A stretch of 64,000 nucleotides of DNA from Aequoribacter fuscus (GTDB lineage: Bacteria > Pseudomonadota > Gammaproteobacteria > Pseudomonadales > Halieaceae): the NCBI RefSeq assembly GCF_009910365.1, contig NZ_CP036423.1, forward strand, positions 1,674,001-1,738,000, written 5' to 3'. Position 1 is the first letter of the stretch. Every line of letters begins with the position of its first letter. Under the pieces are notes generated by a model, which saw nothing but the letters and a program-made list of their open reading frames with translations, ran no database searches and was not told the origin of the DNA. A program made the translations under genes and the position numbers. Below, piece by piece: positions 19,058 through 28,481 of the stretch.

Positions 19058-19091
19058 CCCTACTAAAGACTAATATCAAAGCAAAAAGACT

Positions 19092-19925
19092 TCATGACTT
19101 AGATTGCGATCCAAGCTGCCGCTTAGCCTCGCGCCAGATCGCATCGCGCTCTTGCTCTGACATCGCCTCAAGCGCTGTACCCTGCTCACTCGCCAAATCG
19201 GTACAAAGCCTCACTCGGGTCTCAAACTTCTGGTTGCTTTGGCGCAATAGTTGCTCGGCATCAAGATCAAGCTTTCTCGCCAAGTTGACGCAGGTAAACA
19301 AAAGATCACCAAGCTCGTCCACGACCGCCTCGACCGCAGCGGTACTCAAGGCATCCTCAAACTCGAGGGTTTCATTCTTCAAGGCGACTACGACATCCGT
19401 AACACTCGTCCAGTCCAAGCCCAATCGCGTGGCGCGCTTTTGCAATTTTTGAGCGCGACTGAGCGCCGGCAGGCTCAAGGGGACATCGTCCAGCGCGTGT
19501 GTTTGCCGACGCGCATTTCGCTCTTGCTGCTTGATGTCTTCCCAGCGCTCTTTGATATCTCGCTCTTGAGCGTGTTCTGCACCTGCCCGTCGCGATGACA
19601 GTGTCCCGTCGGGAAAGACGTGAGGATGACGACGAAGTAATTTTGCAACAATACCGTGAATCACATCGTCAAAATCATACAGTTCGCGCTCCTCGGCGAG
19701 CTGTGCGTAGAATACCACCTGAAAGAGGACATCACCGAGCTCATCTCGTGCACCAAGATCATCACCGCGCTCTAATGCGTCGACAAGCTCGAAAACCTCT
19801 TCGAGGGTGTAAGGGACTATTGTCTGAGCCGTCTGCTTTAGATCCCATGGACAACCGTCATGAGGATCGCGCAAACGTTTCATCAAATAGCGTAAATCCC
19901 TCAGGTCATAGCGATCATCAGCCAC
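19092..19925 (-). CDS. mazG: Nucleoside triphosphate pyrophosphohydrolase MazG
   Basis: A 277-aa tandem MazG protein that hydrolyses NTPs and aberrant nucleotides to monophosphates. The first domain has CPWDLKQT and the EEVFELVDAL / DELGDVLFQVVFYA metal-binding helices; the second repeats this as VVDELGDLLFTCVNLARKL. The start is GTG 19925, one base after the relA stop, so the two are coupled; a MazG next to the (p)ppGpp synthetase fits its known link to the stringent response. Confidence 0.94.
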   Translation of the reverse strand: MADDRYDLRDLRYLMKRLRDPHDGCPWDLKQTAQTIVPYTLEEVFELVDALERGDDLGARDELGDVLFQVVFYAQLAEERELYDFDDVIHGIVAKLLRRHPHVFPDGTLSSRRAGAEHAQERDIKERWEDIKQQERNARRQTHALDDVPLSLPALSRAQKLQKRATRLGLDWTSVTDVVVALKNETLEFEDALSTAAVEAVVDELGDLLFTCVNLARKLDLDAEQLLRQSNQKFETRVRLCTDLASEQGTALEAMSEQERDAIWREAKRQLGSQSKS

Positions 19926-19926
19926 G

Positions 19927-22146
19927 TCAGGAGACCTCGTTGACCCGCTCTGCGGAAATGACGTTGGGCAACTGATTCAATTGAACTAGCGTTGAATCAA
20001 GCACAGCCAACCCACTGACTTCTAACTCAATGCGCAAATAGGCTAATTGCGTTCGCCGATCGGTCTGGGTATTGACCGAGATCATATTCGCGCCTGCTTG
20101 CGACAGCGTCTCTGTCACATCCCGCAAGAGCCCTTTGCGATCATAGGCTCGGATTTCAATAACCACCTCCAGCGCTGTGATCTGCCCCTGCTCCCAGCGC
20201 ACCTCAACAACCCGATCGGGCGCGATGTCGACGAGCTTGAGCCAGCGACTACAATCCAGACGGTGAACCGAGACACCTCGCGCCCGCGTCACAAAGCCCG
20301 CAACTCGATCTCCCTCTTCCGGCTGGCAACAGCCCGCTCGATGAATACGACCTCGAGTGCCGGCCCAACTTTGTAGTTGACCCATACTGGCTACGGTAGG
20401 ATCTTTTCTCGACTGAGTGTCTGGCATCATCAAACTCTCAGCGACCGCAACGACACCCTGCGCCGCCAGCTCACCCGAACCCACAGCAACGTACATGTCG
20501 TCAACAGTGGAGCACTGAACTTTGCGAGCAATCCGTTTATAGTCGAGCGCATTCATGGCTAAGCGTCGAAAGGCTTTTTCCAGCAACGCCCGGCCCGCAG
20601 CCAGATTGTCCTCTCGTTTTTGGGCTTTAAACCACTGGATAATCTGTGCCTTTGCACGCGATGTGATTACCCATTTCGCTTCAGGGTTTAGCCACTCGCG
20701 CTTCGGTGATGGCTCATCTGCCGTGATGATGTGCACGCGGTCACCGGTATTTAAGGCCTGATTGAGCGGCACTAAACTGCCATTAACGCGGGCGCCTTTG
20801 CAGCGATGGCCTATTTGAGTGTGCACGTGATAGGCAAAATCCAACGGCGTAGCGCCTTGCATCAAATTTACAATATCGCCTTTTGGGGTAAACACGAAGA
20901 CTCGGTCATAGTCGGCGTCAAACTGCAAAGATTCGGCAATACTGCCAGAGGCACCCGCCTCGTCGTGCCAGCGCAAAGCTTGGCGCAGCCACTCGATTTT
21001 TTCTTCGTAAACCGAACCGCTGCTGGCTCGATCGCTTTGTTTGTAACGCCAGTGCGCACAGACGCCAAGTTCGGCTTCGTCATGCATCTCGTTGGTACGG
21101 ACTTGCACCTCTAACACCTTGCCCTCGGGTCCGATTACCGCCGTGTGAAGTGACCGATAACCATTGGGTTTAGGGTTGGCGATGTAGTCGTCAAATTCAT
21201 TTGGAATCGTGCGCCACAGGCCATGAATCACGCCCAAAGTCGTGTAACAGTCTTTTACGGAGGGGACCAAAATACGTATAGCCCGGACATCGTGCACTTG
21301 AGAAAAACCGATACCTTTCCGCTGCATCTTTTTCCAGATGCTAAAAATATGTTTGGCGCGGCCATTGATCTCGCTGTATACGTATGCCTCTTTCAGCGCA
21401 GCGTCTACTGTCTGCGACACCCTCCGAATGTAGCGATCTCGTTCAACGCGCTTACCGTCAAGTAACTTAGCGATGCGTTTGTACACCGAAGGCTGCGTGT
21501 ACCTAAACGCCAGATCCTCAAGCTCCCATTTCAGCTGCCCTATACCTAAGCGATGAGCGAGTGGGACATACAGTCCACTAACCTCGGCAGCTAAACGCTC
21601 GCGCCGCTGTTCATCGTTCTTCACCACTCGGATCGCACACGTACGCTCTGCAAGTTTGATTAAGGCGACGCGCACGTCATCGACCATCGCCACGAGCATT
21701 TGTCGGAGATTATCGTTTGCAGACTGCGGCTGTCCAAGCACCGAGGCCGCAGTGAAACTCTGTACATCCGCCACATCGGCCATTTTTAACACACCGACCA
21801 CCAAGGCCTCAACAGATTGCCCAAATTCCCGCCGCACAGACTCAACGCTCAGGCGCTGCTCGCGCACGGCTCGATACAACAAACCTGCACACAGTGCCTG
21901 AACATCAACCTTGAGCTCAATAAGAATTAACGCAATATCCAAACTCTCGACGACTAAGTTGGAGGTTTGCGCCCAGTCGTTACAATCTACGCCGACCCGG
22001 TGTGAGGCGCTCTGTAAACAGCTTAAAGCCTCTGACACTCTTTCAGCATCAGAAGCTGAATAAAAGTCCGTTAAACGCAACTGCCACGCCGCCAGGTCAT
22101 AACCCTCGGCTGAATCCATCTGTGGCGATTCGCGTACCCACACCAT
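19927..22146 (-). CDS. relA: GTP pyrophosphokinase (monofunctional ppGpp synthetase)
   Basis: A 739-aa long RSH protein: pseudo-hydrolase domain, synthetase, TGS (TPKGDIVNLMQGATPLDFAYHV), helical/zinc-finger region and C-terminal ACT. It is RelA rather than SpoT: the HD hydrolase motif is lost (LLYRAVREQ where SpoT has a His-Asp pair), and the synthetase carries the acidic EFDDYIANPKPNGYRS signature of RelA. The start MVWVRESPQ resembles other RelA proteins. Makes (p)ppGpp on ribosomes with uncharged tRNA. It lies 5 bases after cysM. Confidence 0.95.
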   Translation of the reverse strand: MVWVRESPQMDSAEGYDLAAWQLRLTDFYSASDAERVSEALSCLQSASHRVGVDCNDWAQTSNLVVESLDIALILIELKVDVQALCAGLLYRAVREQRLSVESVRREFGQSVEALVVGVLKMADVADVQSFTAASVLGQPQSANDNLRQMLVAMVDDVRVALIKLAERTCAIRVVKNDEQRRERLAAEVSGLYVPLAHRLGIGQLKWELEDLAFRYTQPSVYKRIAKLLDGKRVERDRYIRRVSQTVDAALKEAYVYSEINGRAKHIFSIWKKMQRKGIGFSQVHDVRAIRILVPSVKDCYTTLGVIHGLWRTIPNEFDDYIANPKPNGYRSLHTAVIGPEGKVLEVQVRTNEMHDEAELGVCAHWRYKQSDRASSGSVYEEKIEWLRQALRWHDEAGASGSIAESLQFDADYDRVFVFTPKGDIVNLMQGATPLDFAYHVHTQIGHRCKGARVNGSLVPLNQALNTGDRVHIITADEPSPKREWLNPEAKWVITSRAKAQIIQWFKAQKREDNLAAGRALLEKAFRRLAMNALDYKRIARKVQCSTVDDMYVAVGSGELAAQGVVAVAESLMMPDTQSRKDPTVASMGQLQSWAGTRGRIHRAGCCQPEEGDRVAGFVTRARGVSVHRLDCSRWLKLVDIAPDRVVEVRWEQGQITALEVVIEIRAYDRKGLLRDVTETLSQAGANMISVNTQTDRRTQLAYLRIELEVSGLAVLDSTLVQLNQLPNVISAERVNEVS

Positions 22147-22151
22147 AAGGC

Positions 22152-23045
22152 TTAACCTGCAAACACCCCGGTCGACAAGTAACGGTCACCGCGGTCACAA
22201 ACAATGGCCACGATGACGGCGTTCTCTACTTCACGACTCAAACGCAACGCACCGGCCATCACCCCACCCGAGCTCACACCACAGAAAATACCTTCTTCCT
22301 TCGCCATTCTGCGCATCGTTACTTCGGCTTCGTTTTGGTCTATATCGTATATGTGATCAACCGTATCGGGTTTGTAAATGCTGGGTAAATACGCTTCGGG
22401 CCACCGACGAATGCCGGGGATGCTCGCCCCATCCGCGGGCTGCAAGCCAATGATCTGGATTTTCGGGTTCACTGATTTAAAAAATCGCGAACATCCCATG
22501 ATGGTGCCCGTGGTACCCATAGACGCAACAAAATGTGTTATCGTACCTGCCGTCTGATCCCAAATCTCAGGGCCTGTGCCCTGAAAGTGCGCCGCGGGAT
22601 TATCTGGATTACCAAATTGGTCCAAAACGCGTCCAAGACCCTGAGCCTGCATCGACAGAGCAAGATCTCTGGCTCCCTCCATACCCTCTTCCTGGCTCAC
22701 TTCAATTAACTCGGCACCATAAGCCGCCATCGCCAACTTGCGTTCTTCACTCATGTGCGACGGCATAATGAGTTTAAGTTTATAGCCCTTAATCGCTGCC
22801 GCCATCGCGAGCGCGATACCCGTGTTGCCCGAGGTTGCTTCTATCAAAGTATCACCCGGTTGTATTTCGCCACGAGACTCAGCCGCCTGGATCATGTTAA
22901 GTGCCGGCCGATCCTTGACGGAGCCCGCTGGATTATTACCCTCGAGCTTCGCAAGTACCGTATTGCTCGTATTGCCGGGCATGCGCTGCAAGCGCACTAA
23001 TGGGGTACCACCTATGCAGGACTCTATCGTGGGGTAATTCACCAT
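22152..23045 (-). CDS. cysM: Cysteine synthase B (O-acetylserine sulfhydrylase)
   Basis: A 297-aa PLP enzyme making cysteine from O-acetylserine and sulfide or thiosulfate. The PLP lysine is in NPAGSVKDRPA, the phosphate loop in ATSGNTGIALA and a second glycine loop in GVSSGGVMAG. The length and EGNNPAG motif fit CysM better than CysK. Confidence 0.94.
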   Translation of the reverse strand: MVNYPTIESCIGGTPLVRLQRMPGNTSNTVLAKLEGNNPAGSVKDRPALNMIQAAESRGEIQPGDTLIEATSGNTGIALAMAAAIKGYKLKLIMPSHMSEERKLAMAAYGAELIEVSQEEGMEGARDLALSMQAQGLGRVLDQFGNPDNPAAHFQGTGPEIWDQTAGTITHFVASMGTTGTIMGCSRFFKSVNPKIQIIGLQPADGASIPGIRRWPEAYLPSIYKPDTVDHIYDIDQNEAEVTMRRMAKEEGIFCGVSSGGVMAGALRLSREVENAVIVAIVCDRGDRYLSTGVFAG

Positions 23046-23070
23046 TTGGGGCTATCTCCTCTCGTCAGTT

Positions 23071-23454
23071 TTAACATGGCGCACTCAGATGATACACAGC
23101 AAACGCAATTGCATACCGCCGTTCGTCACTCAGGGTTATCGAAATCATCGCGTTGGGGGCAAGCAGAGCATGCGCGTCGTCCAACAGCTCGACAGTCGGC
23201 TGACCTAAGTCGCTGTTGAGTACCTGTATCGTTTGCCACTGAAGCGCTCCCCGCAACCCCGTCCCAAAACACTTAGACACTGCCTCTTTAGCGGCGAAGC
23301 GCTTGGCTAAAAAATTTACGCAATAATCGCGCTCTTGATACGCGTGCCATTCGTGCTCGGTCAAAATGCGCCGCGCGAAACGTTCGGGATGACGCGTTAC
23401 CGCGGCTGCGATGCGCTCAATATCTACGATGTCAGAGCCTAAACCCAATATCAT
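23071..23454 (-). CDS. acpS: Holo-[acyl-carrier-protein] synthase
   Basis: A 127-aa phosphopantetheinyl transferase that activates ACP for fatty acid synthesis. It starts with ILGLGSDIVDIERI (metal-binding Asp) and has FLAKRFAAKEAVSKCFGTG with the catalytic Glu-Lys. ATG 23454 is preceded by GGAGTGGAG; a GTG one codon earlier is an alternative. It follows recO by 15 bases; pdxJ, usually between them, is absent. Confidence 0.94.
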   Translation of the reverse strand: MILGLGSDIVDIERIAAAVTRHPERFARRILTEHEWHAYQERDYCVNFLAKRFAAKEAVSKCFGTGLRGALQWQTIQVLNSDLGQPTVELLDDAHALLAPNAMISITLSDERRYAIAFAVYHLSAPC

Positions 23455-23469
23455 CACGCTCCACTCCCG

Positions 23470-24183
23470 CTACTGCTGCTGGGCCTGTTGCTGCCAAAGG
23501 AGACGCGATTTAAACGGCGCTTCACCAATGTAAGGCAATAACAATGTTCGACAGAGTTCACGCGCGAACTTGCTCGCCCATGCCTCTGGCTCGTTAATCG
23601 CTAAGGCCAACAGCCAACGCCCTGGCGCCGGTTTGCTTGCCGTGTGCTCGAGCGCATCCAACCACCCGGTGTTGTCGACAAAATGATACCACTTATCTGG
23701 ATCGATAGGCTCGCCATTTGCATCAGTGCTAAGATCCGGCTCCGCACCTAAGGTCTGTAAAATACTCCACTCGAAACGTCTTATTGGCGCCCTTGGCGAG
23801 GAGTCTGCCTCTAAGACTTCAAGCAGGCTGGCGTAATCTGCGAACAGCTCGGCGTAAGACTCCTCTTGCTGCAGCACACGCAGCAACAATTCATTGGCGT
23901 AGTGGGCCGCATAAAAGCCCTCGCCGAATAGAGTATAAGGCTCGTGCAGTTCCTCCGCGTCTAACAAGGTTTTAAGATCGCCGCGGCCCTGAAATCGCAC
24001 GACTAGCGGGCGAAACAGCTGAAGACGTTGTGACAGAGAGCCACCGAGGCGCTTGCGTTTGGCTCCCTTAACGACACATGACACCCTTCCGCGCTCCGGT
24101 GTGAATAAATCGACTATCTCACTGCTTTCTTGAAAAGGACGTTTACGCAACAAAAACGCTGGCTGCTGTATGCCCATGGCCAT
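23470..24183 (-). CDS. recO: DNA repair protein RecO
   Basis: A 237-aa RecO, which loads RecA onto SSB-coated DNA with RecR and anneals strands. It has the N-terminal OB-fold segment AFLLRKRPFQESSEIVDLFT and GRVSCVVKGAKRKR, and a C-terminal helical domain. It lies 2 bases after era, as in most gammaproteobacteria. The start may be Met1 or Met3. Confidence 0.92.
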   Translation of the reverse strand: MAMGIQQPAFLLRKRPFQESSEIVDLFTPERGRVSCVVKGAKRKRLGGSLSQRLQLFRPLVVRFQGRGDLKTLLDAEELHEPYTLFGEGFYAAHYANELLLRVLQQEESYAELFADYASLLEVLEADSSPRAPIRRFEWSILQTLGAEPDLSTDANGEPIDPDKWYHFVDNTGWLDALEHTASKPAPGRWLLALAINEPEAWASKFARELCRTLLLPYIGEAPFKSRLLWQQQAQQQ

Positions 24184-24185
24184 AA

Positions 24186-25088
24186 CTAGTCAGCGTCACC
24201 AAAGCCTAGGCTTTTCATGGCGCGGGCGTCATCAGACCAGTTTGCTTTGACCTTGACCCAAAGCTTTAATACGACTTTGTGATCAAACAGGCGCTCCATA
24301 TCCAATCGAGCCTCGGTCCCGATTGACTTCAAGCGACTGCCACCGTCTCCGATCAAGATTTTCTTCTGTCCTTGCCGCTCAACGTAAATCGTAGCGTGAA
24401 TCTCGGTAAAACGCTCACCCACGTCAAAGCTTTCAATGGCGACCGTCGCAGAATACGGCAGCTCGTCACCCAATTGTCGTGTGATTTTCTCGCGCACGAT
24501 CTCAGACGCTAAAAATCGAGAGCTTCGAGTCGTGACTTGATCCTCCGGGAATATCGCCTCGCCTACTGGAGATAGCTTGACCAGCGCCTGGACTAAGCGC
24601 TGCACATCACTGGGCGTAAACGCCGATACCGGCACAATTTCGTCTGCCCCCGATTTTTGATAAAGCTCCTCTAAATAAGGCAGCAAACGACCTTTGTCGT
24701 TAAGCAAATCGACTTTATTGACCACGAGTACTAATTTGGCCGAGTGCCGTTTTACGTGTTTAAAGACTCGCTCGTCATCGGCATTCCAGTGGGTGCGGTC
24801 GACGATCATGCAGATAATGTCAGTATCAGCCATCGCCTGAGTTGCCGCATGGTTCATGTACTCATTCAAAGCCTTTTTGTGCTCCGAGTGAATTCCAGGC
24901 GTATCGACAAACACCAGTTGAAAGTCTCCCTCGGTGTGGATGCCGAGCAGAGTATGTCGCGTCGTTTGGGGCTTGCGGGAGGTGATACTGATTTTCTGAC
25001 CCAGTATGTGATTCAGCAGGGTCGATTTACCGACGTTAGGGCGCCCAACTATGGCAACAATCGCCGATTTTTTTATCGATTCCGTCAT
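24186..25088 (-). CDS. era: GTPase Era
   Basis: A 300-aa essential ribosome-assembly GTPase that binds 16S rRNA near its 3' end. G1 GRPNVGKSTL, G3 DTPGIH and G4 NKVDLL are followed by a C-terminal KH domain (KKILIGDGGSRLKSIG). The ATG overlaps the rnc stop as ATGA at 25085-25088. Confidence 0.96.
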   Translation of the reverse strand: MTESIKKSAIVAIVGRPNVGKSTLLNHILGQKISITSRKPQTTRHTLLGIHTEGDFQLVFVDTPGIHSEHKKALNEYMNHAATQAMADTDIICMIVDRTHWNADDERVFKHVKRHSAKLVLVVNKVDLLNDKGRLLPYLEELYQKSGADEIVPVSAFTPSDVQRLVQALVKLSPVGEAIFPEDQVTTRSSRFLASEIVREKITRQLGDELPYSATVAIESFDVGERFTEIHATIYVERQGQKKILIGDGGSRLKSIGTEARLDMERLFDHKVVLKLWVKVKANWSDDARAMKSLGFGDAD

Positions 25089-25765
25089 TGTAGTCTATCC
25101 AATATTTGCTGCGCGGAGGTCTGCTCAGCGCGACGCCGACTGCTGGCGCTCGCCGTTTCTTTTAAGCCCTTGCTCGGCACCCGACATTCGACAACGAAGA
25201 CTTTCTGATGATCTTCGCCACGCGTCGCTACCAAGTGGTATTCAGGCAGCGCTAAACCCCTGCCTTGCAGCCACTCTTGCAAGCTTGTTTTCGCATCTTT
25301 ACTCGCCGCAAACGAGGTCTCGTCATTTAAGCGATCGCGAAACCAGGCAAACACCACCTGCTTTGCCGTTTCAAAATCGGAGTCCAGCAGTATGGCGGCG
25401 GCAACGGCCTCTAAGGCATCAGCCAATATCGACTTGCGCCGATGACCGCCACTTTTGCGCTCGCCCTGTCCAAGCTCTACGAAATCGCCCAGATTTTTTT
25501 CTCGAGCGATAGCCGCGAGCGTCTCGCCCTTTACAAGGTAAGCACGCCGCCGGCTCATTTCACCTTCGGGGGCCTTGGGGTAACGTTTAAACAGCGCTTC
25601 GGCAACGACATGATTGACCAGAGAATCCCCTAAAAACTCCAATCGCTCGTTATTTTTTGCGCCGACACTGCGATGCGCCAAAGCCAACTCTATGAGACTG
25701 AGATCTTTGAACTGATAGCCGATCGCCTGTTGCAAAGCACTCAGCTGCAAAGCTGTGAGCCTCAA
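25085..25765 (-). CDS. rnc: Ribonuclease III
   Basis: A 226-aa double-strand RNase for rRNA and mRNA processing. The catalytic signature NERLEFLGDSLV is present, followed by a C-terminal double-stranded RNA binding domain (about residues 155-226). The start overlaps the lepB end by 4 bases, continuing a chain of coupled genes lepB-rnc-era. Confidence 0.96.
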   Translation of the reverse strand: MRLTALQLSALQQAIGYQFKDLSLIELALAHRSVGAKNNERLEFLGDSLVNHVVAEALFKRYPKAPEGEMSRRRAYLVKGETLAAIAREKNLGDFVELGQGERKSGGHRRKSILADALEAVAAAILLDSDFETAKQVVFAWFRDRLNDETSFAASKDAKTSLQEWLQGRGLALPEYHLVATRGEDHQKVFVVECRVPSKGLKETASASSRRRAEQTSAQQILDRLQ

Positions 25766-26559
25766 CGGATGCCACCGACTCGATCAAAGCTCGGCGTACT
25801 GAGGACCGACTCCCAATGCATCCAAATTGCAAAGGCTTTACCCACAATGTCTTCCTCGGGGACTTGCCCCCACACGCGACTGTCGCTTGAATTGTCACGA
25901 TTGTCGCCCATCATGAAATAATGTCCGGGCTTAACCACTTCTTTGAAGTCTCGCACTGGCCGCAAGGGGTCAAATTGCACGTCTCGTGTTTCGCCATTTG
26001 GCAAGGTTTCAGACAGTAAGTGATAAGGCCGACCGCGTTCGATCACCACGTCCACGAAATCTAGCGCAAGCGTTTCACCATTGACCGATAGCTGCTTATT
26101 TTTATACTCGATCACGTCACCGGGGATACCGATCACCCGTTTTATGAAGTAGGTTTTGTTTTGGTGCGGCGGAAAAAACACCATGACGTCACCACGCTGC
26201 GGCTCGCCAATATCAAGTACTTTCGTTCGCGCCACCGGCAACCGCAAACCATAAGTGAACTTATTGACCAGGATGTAATCCCCGACTTGTAAGGTGGGCA
26301 CCATCGAAGATGACGGGATTTGAAACGGCTCGACGATAAAAGAGCGCAAGATAAATATGACGAACAAAACGGGGAAAAACGACCGTGCGTACTCAACCAA
26401 AACAGGCTCTTCTAAAGGCGGAACGTCCAGCGCCGCTCCACTAGAGAACGCTTCATGCCGCTGTCGGCGCCGCGGCGCAAACACCAAGGCATCGGCTAAC
26501 CAAACGAGCCCACTGACCGAGACCAACACCAACAAAATTAACGGAAAATCGAATGACAT
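25762..26559 (-). CDS. lepB: Signal peptidase I
   Basis: A 265-aa inner-membrane serine protease that removes signal peptides. Two N-terminal membrane segments precede the catalytic Ser in IPSSSMVPTL and the catalytic Lys in YFIKRVIGIPGD; box E is GDNRDNSSDSR. Ten bases separate it from lepA upstream. Confidence 0.96.
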   Translation of the reverse strand: MSFDFPLILLVLVSVSGLVWLADALVFAPRRRQRHEAFSSGAALDVPPLEEPVLVEYARSFFPVLFVIFILRSFIVEPFQIPSSSMVPTLQVGDYILVNKFTYGLRLPVARTKVLDIGEPQRGDVMVFFPPHQNKTYFIKRVIGIPGDVIEYKNKQLSVNGETLALDFVDVVIERGRPYHLLSETLPNGETRDVQFDPLRPVRDFKEVVKPGHYFMMGDNRDNSSDSRVWGQVPEEDIVGKAFAIWMHWESVLSTPSFDRVGGIR

Positions 26560-26568
26560 GGGGGCCCC

Positions 26569-28368
26569 TTAATTGTCTACCTGCAATACGGCCAAAAACG
26601 CGGCTTGAGGCACCTCGACGCGACCGACTTGTTTCATGCGCTTTTTACCCGCCTTTTGCTTCTCAAGCAGCTTGCGCTTGCGGGTCGCATCGCCACCGTA
26701 ACACTTTGCTGTGACGTTTTTGCGCAAAGCTTTGACTGTTTGCCGCGCTACGACTTTACCACCCACCGCCGCCTGAATCGCGACATCGAACATCTGCCGA
26801 GGAATCAGATCTTTCATTTTCTCGGTTAGGGCTCTGCCGCGTGACATCACGTGATCTCGATGCACGATGACAGCGAGAGCATCGACCCGTTCGCCGTTGA
26901 TCAGCACGTCCAAACGTTGCAGATTTGCCGGCTCAAACCGTTCAAAACTGTAATCTAACGAGGCGTAACCTCGAGAGACTGACTTCAAACGATCAAAGAA
27001 ATCTAAGACCACCTCTGACATCGGCAAGTCAAACGTGAGCGACACTTGGGAACCCAAGAACTGCATGTCTTTCTGTACACCTCGTTTGTCTATGCAAAGG
27101 GTAATGACATTGCCTAAATAGTCTTGAGGCACCAAAATATGCGCCCGAGCAATAGGCTCGCGAATCTCCTGAATCAACCCAGGATCTGGCAGGGCACTCG
27201 GGTTATCGACATTAATGATTTCACCGTCTTTCTTCTCAACTTCATAAACGACCGTTGGCGCAGTGGTGATGAGATCTAAATCGTATTCACGCTCAAGCCG
27301 CTCTTGGATAATTTCCATGTGCAGCATGCCCAGAAAACCGCAACGGAAGCCAAAGCCAAGCGCATCAGACGTTTCAGGCTCATAAAACAACGACGCGTCG
27401 TTTAAGGTGAGCTTGCCGAGCGCGTCACGGAAATCCTCGTAGTCATCGGTAGAGACTGTAAAGATACCCGCATACACTTGCGGTTTGATACGCTGAAACC
27501 CTGGCAAAGGTGGCGTCTCTGGGTACTGAGAACTGATCAAGGTGTCCCCCACCGGGGCCCCCAGAATGTCTTTAATGCCAGCGATCATGAACCCCACTTC
27601 GCCGGCTCGCAAAGACGCCGTCTCTGTGCGCTTTGGTGTAAAAATACCCACGCTGTCGACTTGGTGCGTTTTGCCATTCGAGCGAGTAACCACCCTGTCT
27701 CGTTTCTTTAAGGTGCCCTGCACGACGCGCACGAGCGATACGACCCCCAGATAGTTGTCGAACCAAGAGTCGATGATCAGCGCCTGCAACGGTGCGTCGT
27801 AATCGCCTTGAGGAGGCGGAATCATGTGCACAATTTCTTCCAGCACCTGATCCATGCCAAAGCCAGTCTTCGCGCTGCAGGGCACCGCGTTGGTTGCGTC
27901 GATACCAATAATCTCCTCAATCTCGACCTTTACTTTTTCAGGCTCTGCTTGTGGCAGGTCCATTTTATTGAGGATCGGAACGACTTCTAGACCCTGCTCG
28001 ATGGCTTTGTAACAGTTGGCCACCGACTGGGCTTCTACACCTTGCCCGGCATCGACCACGAGTAAAGCACCTTCGCATGCCGATAGCGAGCGCGACACCT
28101 CGTAACTGAAGTCAACGTGGCCGGGGGTATCGATAAAATTAAGCTGATACGTCCTGCCATCTTGCGCCTGGTAATTCAGGGTGACACTTTGCGATTTGAT
28201 CGTGATACCACGCTCTCGCTCGATGTCCATCGAATCAAGAACCTGCTCGGCCATTTCACGCTCGCTCAAGCCTCCGCAAATCTGAATCAAACGATCAGCA
28301 AGCGTTGATTTACCATGGTCAATGTGGGCAATAATCGAAAAATTGCGGATATGTGTTAGATCGCTCAA
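26569..28368 (-). CDS. lepA: Elongation factor 4 (ribosomal back-translocase)
   Basis: A 599-aa translational GTPase with G1 [10 protein letters not shown]3 DTPGHVDF and G4 NKMDLP, EF-G-like domains and the LepA-specific C-terminal domain rich in lysine ([16 protein letters not shown]). First gene of a long operon running to mazG. Confidence 0.97.
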   Translation of the reverse strand: MSDLTHIRNFSIIAHIDHGKSTLADRLIQICGGLSEREMAEQVLDSMDIERERGITIKSQSVTLNYQAQDGRTYQLNFIDTPGHVDFSYEVSRSLSACEGALLVVDAGQGVEAQSVANCYKAIEQGLEVVPILNKMDLPQAEPEKVKVEIEEIIGIDATNAVPCSAKTGFGMDQVLEEIVHMIPPPQGDYDAPLQALIIDSWFDNYLGVVSLVRVVQGTLKKRDRVVTRSNGKTHQVDSVGIFTPKRTETASLRAGEVGFMIAGIKDILGAPVGDTLISSQYPETPPLPGFQRIKPQVYAGIFTVSTDDYEDFRDALGKLTLNDASLFYEPETSDALGFGFRCGFLGMLHMEIIQERLEREYDLDLITTAPTVVYEVEKKDGEIINVDNPSALPDPGLIQEIREPIARAHILVPQDYLGNVITLCIDKRGVQKDMQFLGSQVSLTFDLPMSEVVLDFFDRLKSVSRGYASLDYSFERFEPANLQRLDVLINGERVDALAVIVHRDHVMSRGRALTEKMKDLIPRQMFDVAIQAAVGGKVVARQTVKALRKNVTAKCYGGDATRKRKLLEKQKAGKKRMKQVGRVEVPQAAFLAVLQVDN

Positions 28369-28414
28369 GCAGTGTTCTCGCTGGTGAATTAAAGGCAGTG
28401 GACGCGCGGGGGCA

Positions 28415-28443
28415 ATTGTAGCCTAAGCACGCCCCCCTCGCCA
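28415..28443 (-). promoter_or_regulatory. Weak candidate promoter for the lepA operon
   Basis: TACAAT (28420-28415) is a good -10, about 47 bases before lepA; the -35 position holds only TGGCGA. The -10 lies inside a potential stem formed by GGGGGC (28408-28413) and GCCCCC (28431-28436), so the same stretch may also act as the mucD 3' end. Confidence 0.3.
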
Positions 28444-28481
28444 TCCTCACCCACTACCTGTCGTGGCAAAACCCCAACGAA

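Noticed and set aside
21850-22146. Loss of the His-Asp hydrolase motif in relA as a sign of a damaged gene
   Set aside because: RelA proteins of this class normally have an inactive hydrolase domain; the rest of the gene is complete.
25051-25512. A 153-codon plus-strand reading over era/rnc
   Set aside because: Antisense to two certain genes; composition rich in Arg, Pro and Ser, as expected for a shadow frame.
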